DNA of 64,000 nt from contig NZ_CAJHCP010000006.1 of assembly GCF_904848625.1 (NCBI RefSeq), positions 124,001-188,000 of the forward strand, read 5' to 3'. The notes under the pieces are model-generated. The model had not been told where the DNA came from. It made no database searches and saw nothing but the letters and a program-made list of their open reading frames with translations. Position 1 is the first letter of the stretch. Each line of letters opens with the position of its first letter. This DNA comes from Paraburkholderia metrosideri (GTDB lineage Bacteria > Pseudomonadota > Gammaproteobacteria > Burkholderiales > Burkholderiaceae). The translations under genes were made by a program, and so were the position numbers. Positions 1-9,082 of this stretch are shown here, one piece after another.

Positions 1-693
1 GGTGCGCTCGCTGGCAAGTCGATCGCTGTTGAGGCGGCGCTCGCCCAGCCCGCGCGAGAAAGCCCGTCATCGCTCGATACCTGCCGGCGGTGCGATTTGT
101 GGCGCGACGCGACGCAAGCGGTCGGCAGTGCCGGACCTCGCGACGCGCGAATCATGCTGATCGGCGAACAGCCGGGAGATCTGGAAGATCTGAGCGGGCA
201 ACCGTTTGTCGGGCCTGCAGGGCAATTACTGGACATCGCGATCCGGCATGCTGGATTGTCGCGCGAACGTCTCTATCTGACTAACGCGGTAAAGCACTTC
301 AAATGGGAGTTACGCGGCAAGCGCCGGCTACACAAAACGCCGGCGCAGCGTGAGGTCGAAGCGTGTTCTTACTGGCTTGAACGGGAATTACACACGGTGC
401 GCCCTGCCGTAATCGTCACATTAGGCGCAACGGCGCTGAACGCTTTGCTGCACAAGAAAGCCAGCTTGCGCGACTATGTCGATGCGCCATTTGAGTTGAA
501 CGGCGGTTGGGGCGTCGCGACTTATCACCCTTCGTTCGCGCTGAGGCAGCCGAACGAAGCGGCGCGCGATAAGGTCCTTGGCGAGATCAGCAACGCGCTT
601 GCGCAAGCGCGCGAACTGGCCGAATCCGGCTTGGCTGGAATAGCCGCGACCTCTGGAACACCGAACAAAACATCGAAGAAAGAACGGCAATAA
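1..693 (+). CDS. UdgX-family uracil-DNA glycosylase, 5' end outside window
   Basis: The frame is open from the first base of the window, so this is the C-terminal part of a longer protein. Visible are a CRRC cysteine pair (bases 82-93) and a third cysteine in EACSYW, consistent with the Fe-S cluster of family 4-like uracil-DNA glycosylases. There is a GEQPGDLED motif near base 160, the KRRLH loop near base 320 and an HPSFAL motif near base 525. The histidine of the KRRxH loop is the residue that links covalently to uracil in UdgX proteins. In many proteobacteria this domain is the C-terminal half of a fusion with a DUF4130 domain; that is inferred here because the upstream part is cut off. 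The tail after residue 180 is low complexity. No operon partner is visible downstream. Confidence 0.85.
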   Translation, partial: GALAGKSIAVEAALAQPARESPSSLDTCRRCDLWRDATQAVGSAGPRDARIMLIGEQPGDLEDLSGQPFVGPAGQLLDIAIRHAGLSRERLYLTNAVKHFKWELRGKRRLHKTPAQREVEACSYWLERELHTVRPAVIVTLGATALNALLHKKASLRDYVDAPFELNGGWGVATYHPSFALRQPNEAARDKVLGEISNALAQARELAESGLAGIAATSGTPNKTSKKERQ

Positions 694-714
694 ATAAAAA
701 GGGCGCAGCAGCGA

Positions 715-890
715 ACCGCACTCCAAAAGTTGGACACCAGAACCAATTCTGGAGCGTTGCCCATGACGAAGTACAGCGAGCAGTGAAAGCTCAGCATGGC
801 GAAGCCGTTGCCAATGCGATCTCTGTCCGCGGACGTACTCACCACTAAGCAATCGAGCAGAGTGACGTTGACACTGGTCAACCTGCAGCT
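715..890 (+). mobile_element. Decayed end of an IS3-type insertion sequence
   Basis: The stretch reads like the left end of an IS3-family element: a CTCCAAAAGTTGGACACC end at 721-738, then a short gap and an ATG at 763. The ATG opens a frame beginning MTKYSEQ, resembling OrfA transposase starts, but it hits TGA after seven codons and the similarity then fades. No right end, orfB or target duplication is seen. The assignment rests on pattern memory, not on a search. Confidence 0.4.
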
Positions 891-900
891 TCGCCCTGGC

Positions 901-1388
<488 letters not shown>

Positions 1389-2150
1389 ATGATGAACGAT
1401 TCGCGCCATCTCCTTGGTGCCGGACTATTTGCCGACAGTCTTCGGACGGCCGGCTCAGGCAGATTCGCGGGCGCCTTGCTGGCGGCGCTGAATACGGCTG
1501 TCGCAGTGGATCACTGCACGCTTGTCCGCGTATGCTGCGGCCGGGCATCCATGGTCGGCACCGCGAGCCGGCACTCGCAGGATCTTGCCGTCGCGCCACT
1601 GGACGAATACGTCGCCGGCTACGGCCGCCTCGCGCCTCTCGTGCGTGAACTCGCGTCCTCGAGCGCACGGCAGCGAAACGGTGCCGATGCCCGTTCCGTC
1701 GTGGTCGACCCGCTCGCCCATGTCGAATGCGTGAACCGTTTCTTTGCGCGACCGGCGATCATTGACACGCTGTCGATCGCGATGCCCGGCGGCGACACCA
1801 TCTCATTCCTCAGCTTGTATAGGACCGCGAGGATCGGGCCGTTCAATAGCCACGATAAGATCCTGATTGCCTCCGTGGGCGAGTTCCTCGCCACACTCGC
1901 CGAGATGCATATTCGACTATTGAGCGCGCCTGCCCCTCCGCCTGAATTTCTACACAAGTGGCACCATGCGCTTTCTGGACGGGAAAGGTCGGTCGCGATG
2001 CTGTTGGGGCGTGGCGAGACTGTCAACGCGGTCGCCGCCACCCTCGAACTGTCACCGACGACCGTCACGACTTACAAAAAACGCGCGTTCACCAAGCTCG
2101 GCATTACGCGTCAAGCTGAGCTCGTTGCGCTGACCGTGTTGCTCCGCTAG
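1389..2150 (+). CDS. LuxR-family transcriptional regulator
   Basis: A 253-residue protein. The C-terminal 60 residues form a GerE/LuxR helix-turn-helix (LSGRERSVAMLLGRGETVNA, then LSPTTVTTYKKRAFTKLGI). The N-terminal 180 residues are not a recognisable response-regulator receiver or acyl-homoserine-lactone domain; they look GAF-like at most. There is no neighbouring sensor kinase or luxI. It converges on the sugar operon, ending 13 bases from the end of the dgoK-like gene. The ligand and targets are unknown. Confidence 0.8.
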   Translation: MMNDSRHLLGAGLFADSLRTAGSGRFAGALLAALNTAVAVDHCTLVRVCCGRASMVGTASRHSQDLAVAPLDEYVAGYGRLAPLVRELASSSARQRNGADARSVVVDPLAHVECVNRFFARPAIIDTLSIAMPGGDTISFLSLYRTARIGPFNSHDKILIASVGEFLATLAEMHIRLLSAPAPPPEFLHKWHHALSGRERSVAMLLGRGETVNAVAATLELSPTTVTTYKKRAFTKLGITRQAELVALTVLLR

Positions 2151-2163
2151 CGCCGCTGGGGTT

Positions 2164-3087
2164 TCAGACCGGCTCACACACCACGATGCCCGCCTCTCTG
2201 GCGACCCGCACATGGCCCTGAACGGTGGCGCCGTCTCGCGCCCGCACTGACTGCAAGCCGGCAAGCTGCAGAGCAGCTTCATAACGAGCGCACAGATCAT
2301 CGTCGCCGATCAGGACGATGGGCTGCTTGCCATTCACGGTTTCTCCCGCCATCGCACTCGCGACTTCCAGGCCGATCAGGATGCCCGACAGGTAGTCGGG
2401 CAATGCAGCCGGCTGCTCTTCACCCATCAGCCCCGCCGTGCGCGCGGCAAAGAGCACGTGCGTGGCTTGCGACGAATGATTCAAACCGAGCGTTGCACCG
2501 CGAGCAAAGGCTTCGCTATCGCTGCCGCCAAACTCCATCAGCCGGCCAAGAATGCCGTGTCTGGTGAGCAAACCATACAACTCCCCCGTCATATAGGTGG
2601 CGAACCGGGTGATCCTCGACTGCTCACCGACGAACGCCCATTTGCTGTGCGTACCGGGCAGAACGCACAGCGTGTCGGGTTCCACGTCGGCGCCCCAGAT
2701 CTGGGTTTCTTCTCCACGCATCACGTCGTACATCGACGCTCCGGAGCCGCAACGCAGCCCCGGAATGATATGCATGTCGACCTTGTTCGAGATTGATAGC
2801 GTCGTAAATGCGCCAGCCGCGGCGGCTGGCGTCGCAGGACAGTCCAGGTAAGGCGCCTCCACCCAGCCCTGACGACTGCCGATCATGCCGCTCGCCACGA
2901 TCGGACAACCGAACTGATCGATCCAGTCGCGACAGATCGCATTCAATGACGCTTCGAACTGGCGGTCTTTCACGGACATCACGCCGCCCGCCGCACTTCT
3001 CGCCTCGATGATTCCGCCCTCGGTCGACACGAGTGTGGCGCGCAAGCTCGACGTTCCCCAGTCGAGACTGACGAATGATGGATTCAT
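2164..3087 (-). CDS. dgoK: 2-dehydro-3-deoxygalactonokinase (DgoK family)
   Basis: A 307-residue cytosolic sugar-acid kinase of the DgoK family, which phosphorylates 2-keto-3-deoxygalactonate with ATP. The N-terminus has the ASKHA-type phosphate loop in SLDWGTSSLRATLV, and LPGTHSKWAFV and GELYGLLT match the family. An AAGGA ribosome site lies 12 bases before the ATG. It is the last gene of the minus-strand sugar operon, separated from the dehydratase by 91 bases, the largest gap in the operon. No DgoA aldolase for its product is seen nearby. Confidence 0.85.
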   Translation of the reverse strand: MNPSFVSLDWGTSSLRATLVSTEGGIIEARSAAGGVMSVKDRQFEASLNAICRDWIDQFGCPIVASGMIGSRQGWVEAPYLDCPATPAAAAGAFTTLSISNKVDMHIIPGLRCGSGASMYDVMRGEETQIWGADVEPDTLCVLPGTHSKWAFVGEQSRITRFATYMTGELYGLLTRHGILGRLMEFGGSDSEAFARGATLGLNHSSQATHVLFAARTAGLMGEEQPAALPDYLSGILIGLEVASAMAGETVNGKQPIVLIGDDDLCARYEAALQLAGLQSVRARDGATVQGHVRVAREAGIVVCEPV

Positions 3088-3178
3088 ACTATGTGATCCT
3101 TATCAATATAATTGGATAAACCTGGAGATATTTTCCGCGCAGCGCGAAACGACCACGCGCACTGCGCGTGTTCCGCTT

Positions 3179-4363
3179 CTACACGGTGGGCTTCTTTCGA
3201 ATGTGCTGCCACACTTTCTCGCTGGGCTCGATACCGAGTCCAGGGCCTTCGGGCAGCTGGAACGCGCCATCGACGCAACGCATGGTCGTTTCCACGTACT
3301 GCAGATTGCGATCGAAAACCGAGTGCTGGTATTCGTGCATCGGTACGTTGGGAAGCGCGGCAGCTGCATGCAGGCTCGCCGCCTGGAAGATGCCGATGCC
3401 GATGCTCGCGTGCGGAATCACCTTCATGTGAAACGCGTTGGCCATCCGCGCAATCTGCATGAACTGGCTGATGCCGATATGTCCCATTTCAGGCTGAATA
3501 ATCGACATTGCGCGTCGTTCCAGCCGCGGCCGGTATTCGTAGACCGTGCGCCATTCCTCGCCCAGCGCGAGCGGCACACGGATCTGCGCACCAACCTGCG
3601 TCTGCCCTTCAATGTCCTCTGGTTGACACGGCGCTTCGACGAAGCAGGGACGGTATGGCGTGAGTTGGTCGATGAGTTGGATCGCTTCCTGAGCCGTGAA
3701 TTTCCAGTGCAGATCGACCATCAGTTGTACGCTCTCCCCGAGTCCTTCCCGGAGTGCACGCATTTCGTCGATGATGCCGTCGAACGACACCGCCGCGTGA
3801 TACTTGAACGCGCTGAATCCCCTGGCGACGAATGAGTGCGCCAGCGCGACACGCTCGTCGAGCGAGCGGCCCGGAAGGCCCGATACATAGGCCGGAATCG
3901 AGCTCCGACGCTGCCCGCCGATGAGCTTGACCACCGGCTGTCCGACCAGCTTCCCGAACAGATCCCAGATGGCGATGTCCACGCCAGCAATGGAATCGAC
4001 ATAAAAGCCGCCGAAGAAACCGCGCACCCGCATCATGTCGTACAGATCTTCCTGAATCACGACAGCGTCTCGCGGATCGCGCCCGATGACAGCCGGCCCG
4101 AGCACGTCGTCGATGATCGCCGTCACGGCCTCGGGCGCGACGATCCCGTAGGTTTCGCCCCAGCCGACCGTGCCGTCGTCCGCGGTCAGCTTGATGAGCA
4201 CCGACATGTCAGTCGCCGGATAGATCGTTCTGTTGCCCTTGCGAATCAGGTAGCCGCGGCTATTGACCTGTTCATCCTGGCCGAGGCCGCCCAGGTAAGG
4301 CACATCACGGGGAATCGAAACGATGAAGGTTTCGACCGACGCTATTCTGGGTGAGATAGTCAT
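3179..4363 (-). CDS. Enolase-superfamily (mandelate racemase type) sugar-acid dehydratase
   Basis: 394 residues, full length for the mandelate racemase/muconate lactonising enzyme group. Mg2+ ligands are apparent as Asp in MVDLHWKF, Glu in FVEAPCQPED and Glu in LALGEEW. The basic catalytic residues are Lys in FKYHAA (a KxH rather than the common KxK arrangement) and His in VIPHASIG. In this setting the likely reaction is dehydration of an aldonate to a 2-keto-3-deoxyaldonate, but the superfamily also holds cycloisomerases and racemases. It lies between the ATPase and dgoK genes of the operon. The substrate is not readable from sequence. Confidence 0.8.
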   Translation of the reverse strand: MTISPRIASVETFIVSIPRDVPYLGGLGQDEQVNSRGYLIRKGNRTIYPATDMSVLIKLTADDGTVGWGETYGIVAPEAVTAIIDDVLGPAVIGRDPRDAVVIQEDLYDMMRVRGFFGGFYVDSIAGVDIAIWDLFGKLVGQPVVKLIGGQRRSSIPAYVSGLPGRSLDERVALAHSFVARGFSAFKYHAAVSFDGIIDEMRALREGLGESVQLMVDLHWKFTAQEAIQLIDQLTPYRPCFVEAPCQPEDIEGQTQVGAQIRVPLALGEEWRTVYEYRPRLERRAMSIIQPEMGHIGISQFMQIARMANAFHMKVIPHASIGIGIFQAASLHAAAALPNVPMHEYQHSVFDRNLQYVETTMRCVDGAFQLPEGPGLGIEPSEKVWQHIRKKPTV

Positions 4364-4383
4364 ATCGAACGAGTCGTAATGGA

Positions 4384-5460
4384 TCAGGATACGGAAATGC
4401 GCGAGCCGTCGTCCGCGAAAAGATGCAGTGCGTCATCGGTGAAGGCGAGCCCGATCAGGTCGCCTCTCGCGCAGGTCGCAGCGCCGTCGACTTTCACCAT
4501 GATCATTCCCATCACCGTCTTCACGTAGACGAACGTTTCGCTGCCGAGCCGTTCGGCGAGGTTGACTTCGCCAATCAGCGCCGCGTCACGCTGATCGACA
4601 ATGCGCATATGTTCAGGGCGCACACCCAGGGTCAGGGTCTGGCTGCTTATCCTTTTGGTCACCGGAAGGCAGACGTGACCGGCCGGCAAGTCGAGTTTGA
4701 CCGAGGTCGAATCCACCGGCGTTGCCGACACCTCGATGAAGTTCATTTTCGGCGAGCCGATAAAGCCCGCGACAAAGCGGTTTGCCGGACGGTGGTACAG
4801 GTCGAGCGGACGCCCCACCTGTTCGATTTTTCCGTCACGCAGCACGACGATCTTGTCCGCGAGGGTCATCGCTTCGACCTGGTCGTGCGTCACATAGACG
4901 AACGTCGTGCCAAGTTCTTCCTTGATGCGGGCAAGCTCAAGCCGCATTTCGACGCGCAACGCGGCGTCAAGATTGGAGAGCGGCTCGTCGAATAGAAATA
5001 GTGACGGCTCGCGCACAATTGCGCGGCCAATCGCGACGCGCTGACGTTGACCACCGGAGAGATCTTTTGGCTTTCTTGCCAACAGATGCTCGATTTGCAG
5101 AATACGCGCGCTTTCCTGAACCTTTGCTTCGATACGCTCTTTCTGCAGATTCGCCATCTTCAGGCCAAATCCCATATTTTCCGCCACGTTCATATGCGGA
5201 TAAAGCGCATATGACTGAAACACCATCGCGATGCCGCGCTTGGCCGGCTGCAACGCCGTGACATCGGTGCCGCCGATTGAAATCGTGCCCGACGTGCTTT
5301 CTTCGAGCCCCGCAATCAATCTGAGCAACGTGGACTTTCCGCAGCCCGATGGTCCGACGAACACGCAAAATTCGCCATCGGCAACATGCAGGTCAATGTT
5401 CTGAATGACGGATGCGTCGCCGAATGATTTATTGATCTGCCGCAATTCAAGCTGTGCCAT
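4384..5460 (-). CDS. Sugar ABC transporter ATPase (MalK/UgpC type)
   Basis: 358 residues. Walker A is GPSGCGKST near residue 38, the signature is LSGGQRQRVAIGR, Walker B is LFLFDEP, and the switch histidine is in YVTHDQVEAM. The C-terminal 120 residues fit the TOBE/OB domains that distinguish MalK/UgpC importer ATPases, and LGVRPEHM is typical of them. It overlaps the DapA-family gene before it by 14 bases, so the two are co-translated. It should energise the two permeases encoded upstream in the same operon. Confidence 0.92.
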   Translation of the reverse strand: MAQLELRQINKSFGDASVIQNIDLHVADGEFCVFVGPSGCGKSTLLRLIAGLEESTSGTISIGGTDVTALQPAKRGIAMVFQSYALYPHMNVAENMGFGLKMANLQKERIEAKVQESARILQIEHLLARKPKDLSGGQRQRVAIGRAIVREPSLFLFDEPLSNLDAALRVEMRLELARIKEELGTTFVYVTHDQVEAMTLADKIVVLRDGKIEQVGRPLDLYHRPANRFVAGFIGSPKMNFIEVSATPVDSTSVKLDLPAGHVCLPVTKRISSQTLTLGVRPEHMRIVDQRDAALIGEVNLAERLGSETFVYVKTVMGMIMVKVDGAATCARGDLIGLAFTDDALHLFADDGSRISVS

Positions 5461-6406
5461 GTCGCTCGCCTCCGATGGTGGACAGGACTTGCTGAGGAAT
5501 CAGAAGATCGTCGATGTCGCGCAGGAAATCGTCGACGTCAGAGGTATCGGCCGCGTCGAGCAAAGGACCCGACGCGCGCTGCAACCGGCATTTGATCAGC
5601 CCGCGCCGATGCAGGATGTATTTCGTCAATGACCAGCGAAACACGGCCTGAACGTTCAGGATCGGCAGCATGCGCGTGAACAGCGCCCGCACCTGTTCGC
5701 TGTGCCCTGCGCTATGCGCGTTGAACAGCGCAACGTGAATCTCCGCCAGTTCGATCGCCGGCATCGTTCCGCATGCGCCGCGCCGTAGTTCGTCCGTGAT
5801 GTAACGGCCGCCCGCGCCGCCGAACACGCCCAGCAGCGTGTTCGGGGCCCGGCCCTTGAGGATCGAGAGCCGCTGTCCGCTCGGCAGGGTTTCCTCCTTG
5901 ATGTACCGGATGGCCGGCACCGCATTCAGGATCTCTAGCAGGACCTCGGGATCGAGACCCGCACCCACCGGTGCCGGGACGTTCTGCAGCATGACGGGGG
6001 TGTCCGGCACGGCCGCCGCAACGCGGCTGAAGAATTCGATCTGCGCCTGGGCGGTCAACCGGTCCGGCGGGACCGCAATCATCAGCGCCGCCGCGCCGCC
6101 ACGAGAGGTCGCCTGCGCGAGCCGGATGGTCACTTCGGCATCCGTACTCGACACGCCGGCAACCAGTGGGACACGGCCGTCGATTTCATCGAGCACGATG
6201 TGAGTCAGCATGAGCCGTTCGTCGACGCTCAATTGCCCGAACTCGCTGGCGACGCCCGGATAAGTGATGCCGTCGACCCCGGCCTTGATCAGGTAGCGCA
6301 CCAGATGGCGCAGGCTGGCCACGTCAGGATTGCCGTTCTCCTCGAACGGCGTCGGCAGCACCGGAAACACGCCGACAAGCGGCTTGTGGGCGTTCGTTAT
6401 CGTCAT
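5447..6406 (-). CDS. DapA/NanA-family lyase or dehydratase
   Basis: 319 residues, starting at MTITNAHKPL. This ATG overlaps the SDR stop as ATGA and has a GGAG site 9 bases upstream. The class I aldolase fold is indicated by GVAGVSSTDAEVTIRLA and by the Schiff-base lysine in IRYIKEETL. The YNxP motif of true DapA, whose tyrosine does acid/base work, reads QNVPAP here, so lysine-biosynthetic DapA activity is unlikely. A sugar-acid aldolase or 2-keto-3-deoxy acid dehydratase is the better guess from context. The exact substrate is unknown. Confidence 0.8.
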   Translation of the reverse strand: MTITNAHKPLVGVFPVLPTPFEENGNPDVASLRHLVRYLIKAGVDGITYPGVASEFGQLSVDERLMLTHIVLDEIDGRVPLVAGVSSTDAEVTIRLAQATSRGGAAALMIAVPPDRLTAQAQIEFFSRVAAAVPDTPVMLQNVPAPVGAGLDPEVLLEILNAVPAIRYIKEETLPSGQRLSILKGRAPNTLLGVFGGAGGRYITDELRRGACGTMPAIELAEIHVALFNAHSAGHSEQVRALFTRMLPILNVQAVFRWSLTKYILHRRGLIKCRLQRASGPLLDAADTSDVDDFLRDIDDLLIPQQVLSTIGGERHGTA

Positions 6407-7221
6407 TTGTTGTTCTCCGCGATGTGCAGGGCAGGAAGTCCCCACGAGGTACGAATATGGTTCGACAGCAGTGCGCTGGCGGCGAGCGACGTCAAGCCGC
6501 CGTCGAGCGGCAGATCCACGCCCGTGATGAACGACGACTCATCGCTGGCGAGGAACAGCGCCGCATTGGCCACGTCGGCCGGCTCGCCGATGCGACCGAT
6601 CGGGTAGCTTTGCGCGACAGCCGCAAGCTCCGCCGGCGTGAGTCCCTGGACCGTGCGCTCGGTTGCGATGAAGGCCGGCGAGACCGAGTTGCAGCGCACC
6701 CGCTGCATGCCGAATTCGACGGCGATCTGCTTCGTCAGCGCCCGTACCCCGCCCTTCGCGGCGGTGTACGCGGCCAGCCCCGGATTCGCGACGATCTGGT
6801 TGATCGACGCAACGTTGATAATCGATCCGCCGCCACGGGCGATCATTTCAGGCATCGCGGCGCGGCAGAAACGAAACGTCGCGCCGAGCGCCGAATCGAT
6901 CGTGCTTGCCCAGCCTTCGTCGGTCTCGTTCGTGAGGCTCGCCGCCGCATACTGAACGGCGTTGTTGACGAGCACATCGAGTCCGCCGAAACGCACTCTG
7001 GCGAGGCGGACTGCTTCATCCACGGTCGCTTGCCGGTGCGCGTCGAGGCATAGCATTTCGACGCGCCCAGATGGCAGCCCGGCGATCGCGCGCGCAGCGC
7101 TCGTCTCCGACAGTTCAATCGCGACCACCCGCGCGCCCTCGCCGACGAACCGCTCGAGAATCGCACGGCCGATGCCTTGACCGGCGCCGGTGACGATCGC
7201 AACCTTGTTTTCAAGTCTCAT
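6403..7221 (-). CDS. SDR-family sugar dehydrogenase (predicted)
   Basis: 272 residues. The nucleotide loop TGAGQGIG is near residue 11, the NNA motif is in VLVNNAVQYA, and the catalytic serine and YxxxK are in VASIN and AAYTAAKGG. A classical short-chain dehydrogenase ends after LPLDGGLTS; this one continues about 25 residues to HIAENNK. It overlaps the permease gene before it and the DapA-family gene after it by 4 bases each. By position it is the oxidising step that makes a lactone from the imported sugar, but that is inferred. Confidence 0.85.
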   Translation of the reverse strand: MRLENKVAIVTGAGQGIGRAILERFVGEGARVVAIELSETSAARAIAGLPSGRVEMLCLDAHRQATVDEAVRLARVRFGGLDVLVNNAVQYAAASLTNETDEGWASTIDSALGATFRFCRAAMPEMIARGGGSIINVASINQIVANPGLAAYTAAKGGVRALTKQIAVEFGMQRVRCNSVSPAFIATERTVQGLTPAELAAVAQSYPIGRIGEPADVANAALFLASDESSFITGVDLPLDGGLTSLAASALLSNHIRTSWGLPALHIAENNK

Positions 7222-8057
7222 GATTTGACCGCTCCGGCGGTAAGCCCCTTGATGAAGTAGCGCTGCAGGAAAGCAAACCCCAGCACGACCGGCAGCGAGA
7301 TGACGATCGATTCGGCCATCGCGCCGCCCCAGTTCGCGCGGCCCTCGCCGAGATAGCTCAGCAGCAGGCCAGGACCGACCGTGCGCAACTCCGGGGAGCT
7401 CACGAGCGTGAGCGAAAACAGCAGGTCATTCCAGGCCCACATGAACGAATACAGGCCGACGGTGACCATCGCGGGAATCGCGAGCGGCAATACGATGCGA
7501 TGCAGGATGTAGACCTCGCTCGCCCCATCCACACGAGCCGCCTCGATGATTTCGTTCGGAATGTTGATGAAGTAGCTGTACAGCATGTACGTGCCGCTCG
7601 GCAGCGCGAGGATGATGTAGGCGACGATCAACCCGACGCGGGTATTGAGCAGGTCGGCCCACTGCAACATCGGGTAGACGCTGACCAGCAGCATCGCAAA
7701 CGGGAACATCTGCGCCGACAGCATCAGGAACATCAGCGGCTTGCGGCCGACGTAGCGGAACTTGGCGAAGCTATACGCCGCGTAGGTCGACAGCATGACG
7801 GTGAGAAGCGCGCCACCGCCCGCCGTGATCAGGCTGTTGCGCAGCTGCATCGCAGTCTCGCTGTGACTGAACAGCGCGCGATAGTTTTCCAGCGTCGGGA
7901 CGTGCGGCAATATTGTCGGAATGCGCACGAACACTTCGCCTTCGGGCTTGATCGAGGTCAACAGCATCCAGACGATCGGCAGAAACAGAAAGCCGCCAAT
8001 CACGAGCAACAGCGTCATGAACCCGGTTCTGGCTCGCCAGTTATTGAGAAGCAGCAT
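7218..8057 (-). CDS. Sugar ABC transporter permease (MalG type)
   Basis: 279 residues, about six membrane segments. The EAA loop is in EAARVDGASEVYILHRIVLP, the docking site for the ATPase. The start is set at MLLLNNWRAR, 2 bases after the stop of the partner permease gene. The frame is open further upstream, but that part is a shadow of the MalF-type gene. The stop overlaps the SDR start as ATGA, which implies translational coupling. Confidence 0.92.
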   Translation of the reverse strand: MLLLNNWRARTGFMTLLLVIGGFLFLPIVWMLLTSIKPEGEVFVRIPTILPHVPTLENYRALFSHSETAMQLRNSLITAGGGALLTVMLSTYAAYSFAKFRYVGRKPLMFLMLSAQMFPFAMLLVSVYPMLQWADLLNTRVGLIVAYIILALPSGTYMLYSYFINIPNEIIEAARVDGASEVYILHRIVLPLAIPAMVTVGLYSFMWAWNDLLFSLTLVSSPELRTVGPGLLLSYLGEGRANWGGAMAESIVISLPVVLGFAFLQRYFIKGLTAGAVKS

Positions 8058-8059
8058 CT

Positions 8060-8995
8060 TTAATTCTCCCGCTTGAACAGAATGCGCAGATAGAAGATCG
8101 ACGGGATCGCAATGGTCAGAAACCACAGCACGCCGATCGTGCAGGCGCTGCCGACGTCCCAGTTCTGAAACGCCTGCTTGTAGACTTCGATGGACAGCAT
8201 CGTGGTGGCCTTGACCGGGCCGCCCTGAGTGAGCGCATAGATCACGTCGAACGCCTGCAGATTGCTCATGGCGCCGAGTATGGTCACGATGATGATGGTC
8301 GGTGCGAGATGGGGTAACACGACGTATCGGAACACGCCGATGTTTTCGCAACCGTCGACTCGCGCGGCGTCCATCTGATCCTGCGACACGCCCTGCAGAC
8401 CTGCCAGAAAAAACGCCATGAAGAGCGGCACCGATACCCAGACCCGTGTGAGGACCACGCTCGCCATCGCCGAATGCGCTTCGGCCAGCCACGGCACAGG
8501 TTCGCTAATCACGCCCAGCTGCAGCAGAATCGCGTTGAGGATGCCGTACTGACCATTGAAGATCCACGCGGCAAGAAATGCGGTCACGGTTGAAGGAAGA
8601 ACCCAGGGCAACAGCGAAAGCGCGCGCAAGAATGCCTTGCCCCTGAACGACTGATTGAGCACGACCGCCCATGCGAGACCCAGCACGAGTGTGATGCTGG
8701 TGGTCAACACCACGAACGTCAGTGTGTTTAACCAGATCGACAGCGTGTCGGGGTTGCTGAGCAGTTTCCTGAAGTTACTCAGACCGACAAAGCGGGGCGT
8801 ATCCATGTCTATCGTGTAGCGATAGAAGGAGAGTTTCAACGACTGAAGAAACGGAATCAGAATGACGATGAAGAATGCAATCAGCGAAGGCAGCGCGAAA
8901 GCAAATCCAATTCTTCTTTCGTGCGACTTCAGTGATCCACGCTGCTTTGCTTCCCGTAGATCGGACTGCGTCGAGAGTAGGCTAGCCTTGTTCAT
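8060..8995 (-). CDS. Sugar ABC transporter permease (MalF type)
   Basis: 311 residues with a cytosolic N-terminal stretch of about 27 residues, then six predicted membrane segments. The ATPase-contact loop reads MDAARVDGCENIGVFRYVVL. It pairs with the MalG-type permease encoded 2 bases downstream. It lies 87 bases after the binding-protein gene, a gap that often carries a processing hairpin in such operons, although none was established here. Confidence 0.92.
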   Translation of the reverse strand: MNKASLLSTQSDLREAKQRGSLKSHERRIGFAFALPSLIAFFIVILIPFLQSLKLSFYRYTIDMDTPRFVGLSNFRKLLSNPDTLSIWLNTLTFVVLTTSITLVLGLAWAVVLNQSFRGKAFLRALSLLPWVLPSTVTAFLAAWIFNGQYGILNAILLQLGVISEPVPWLAEAHSAMASVVLTRVWVSVPLFMAFFLAGLQGVSQDQMDAARVDGCENIGVFRYVVLPHLAPTIIIVTILGAMSNLQAFDVIYALTQGGPVKATTMLSIEVYKQAFQNWDVGSACTIGVLWFLTIAIPSIFYLRILFKREN

Positions 8996-9082
8996 AGGAA
9001 CCGGTTCGAGTAAAGGATTAACGCGCGGGCACGCGTTGATTCGCGGCGACGCCTGACGGGCTGCTCAGGCATCGCCACCCGC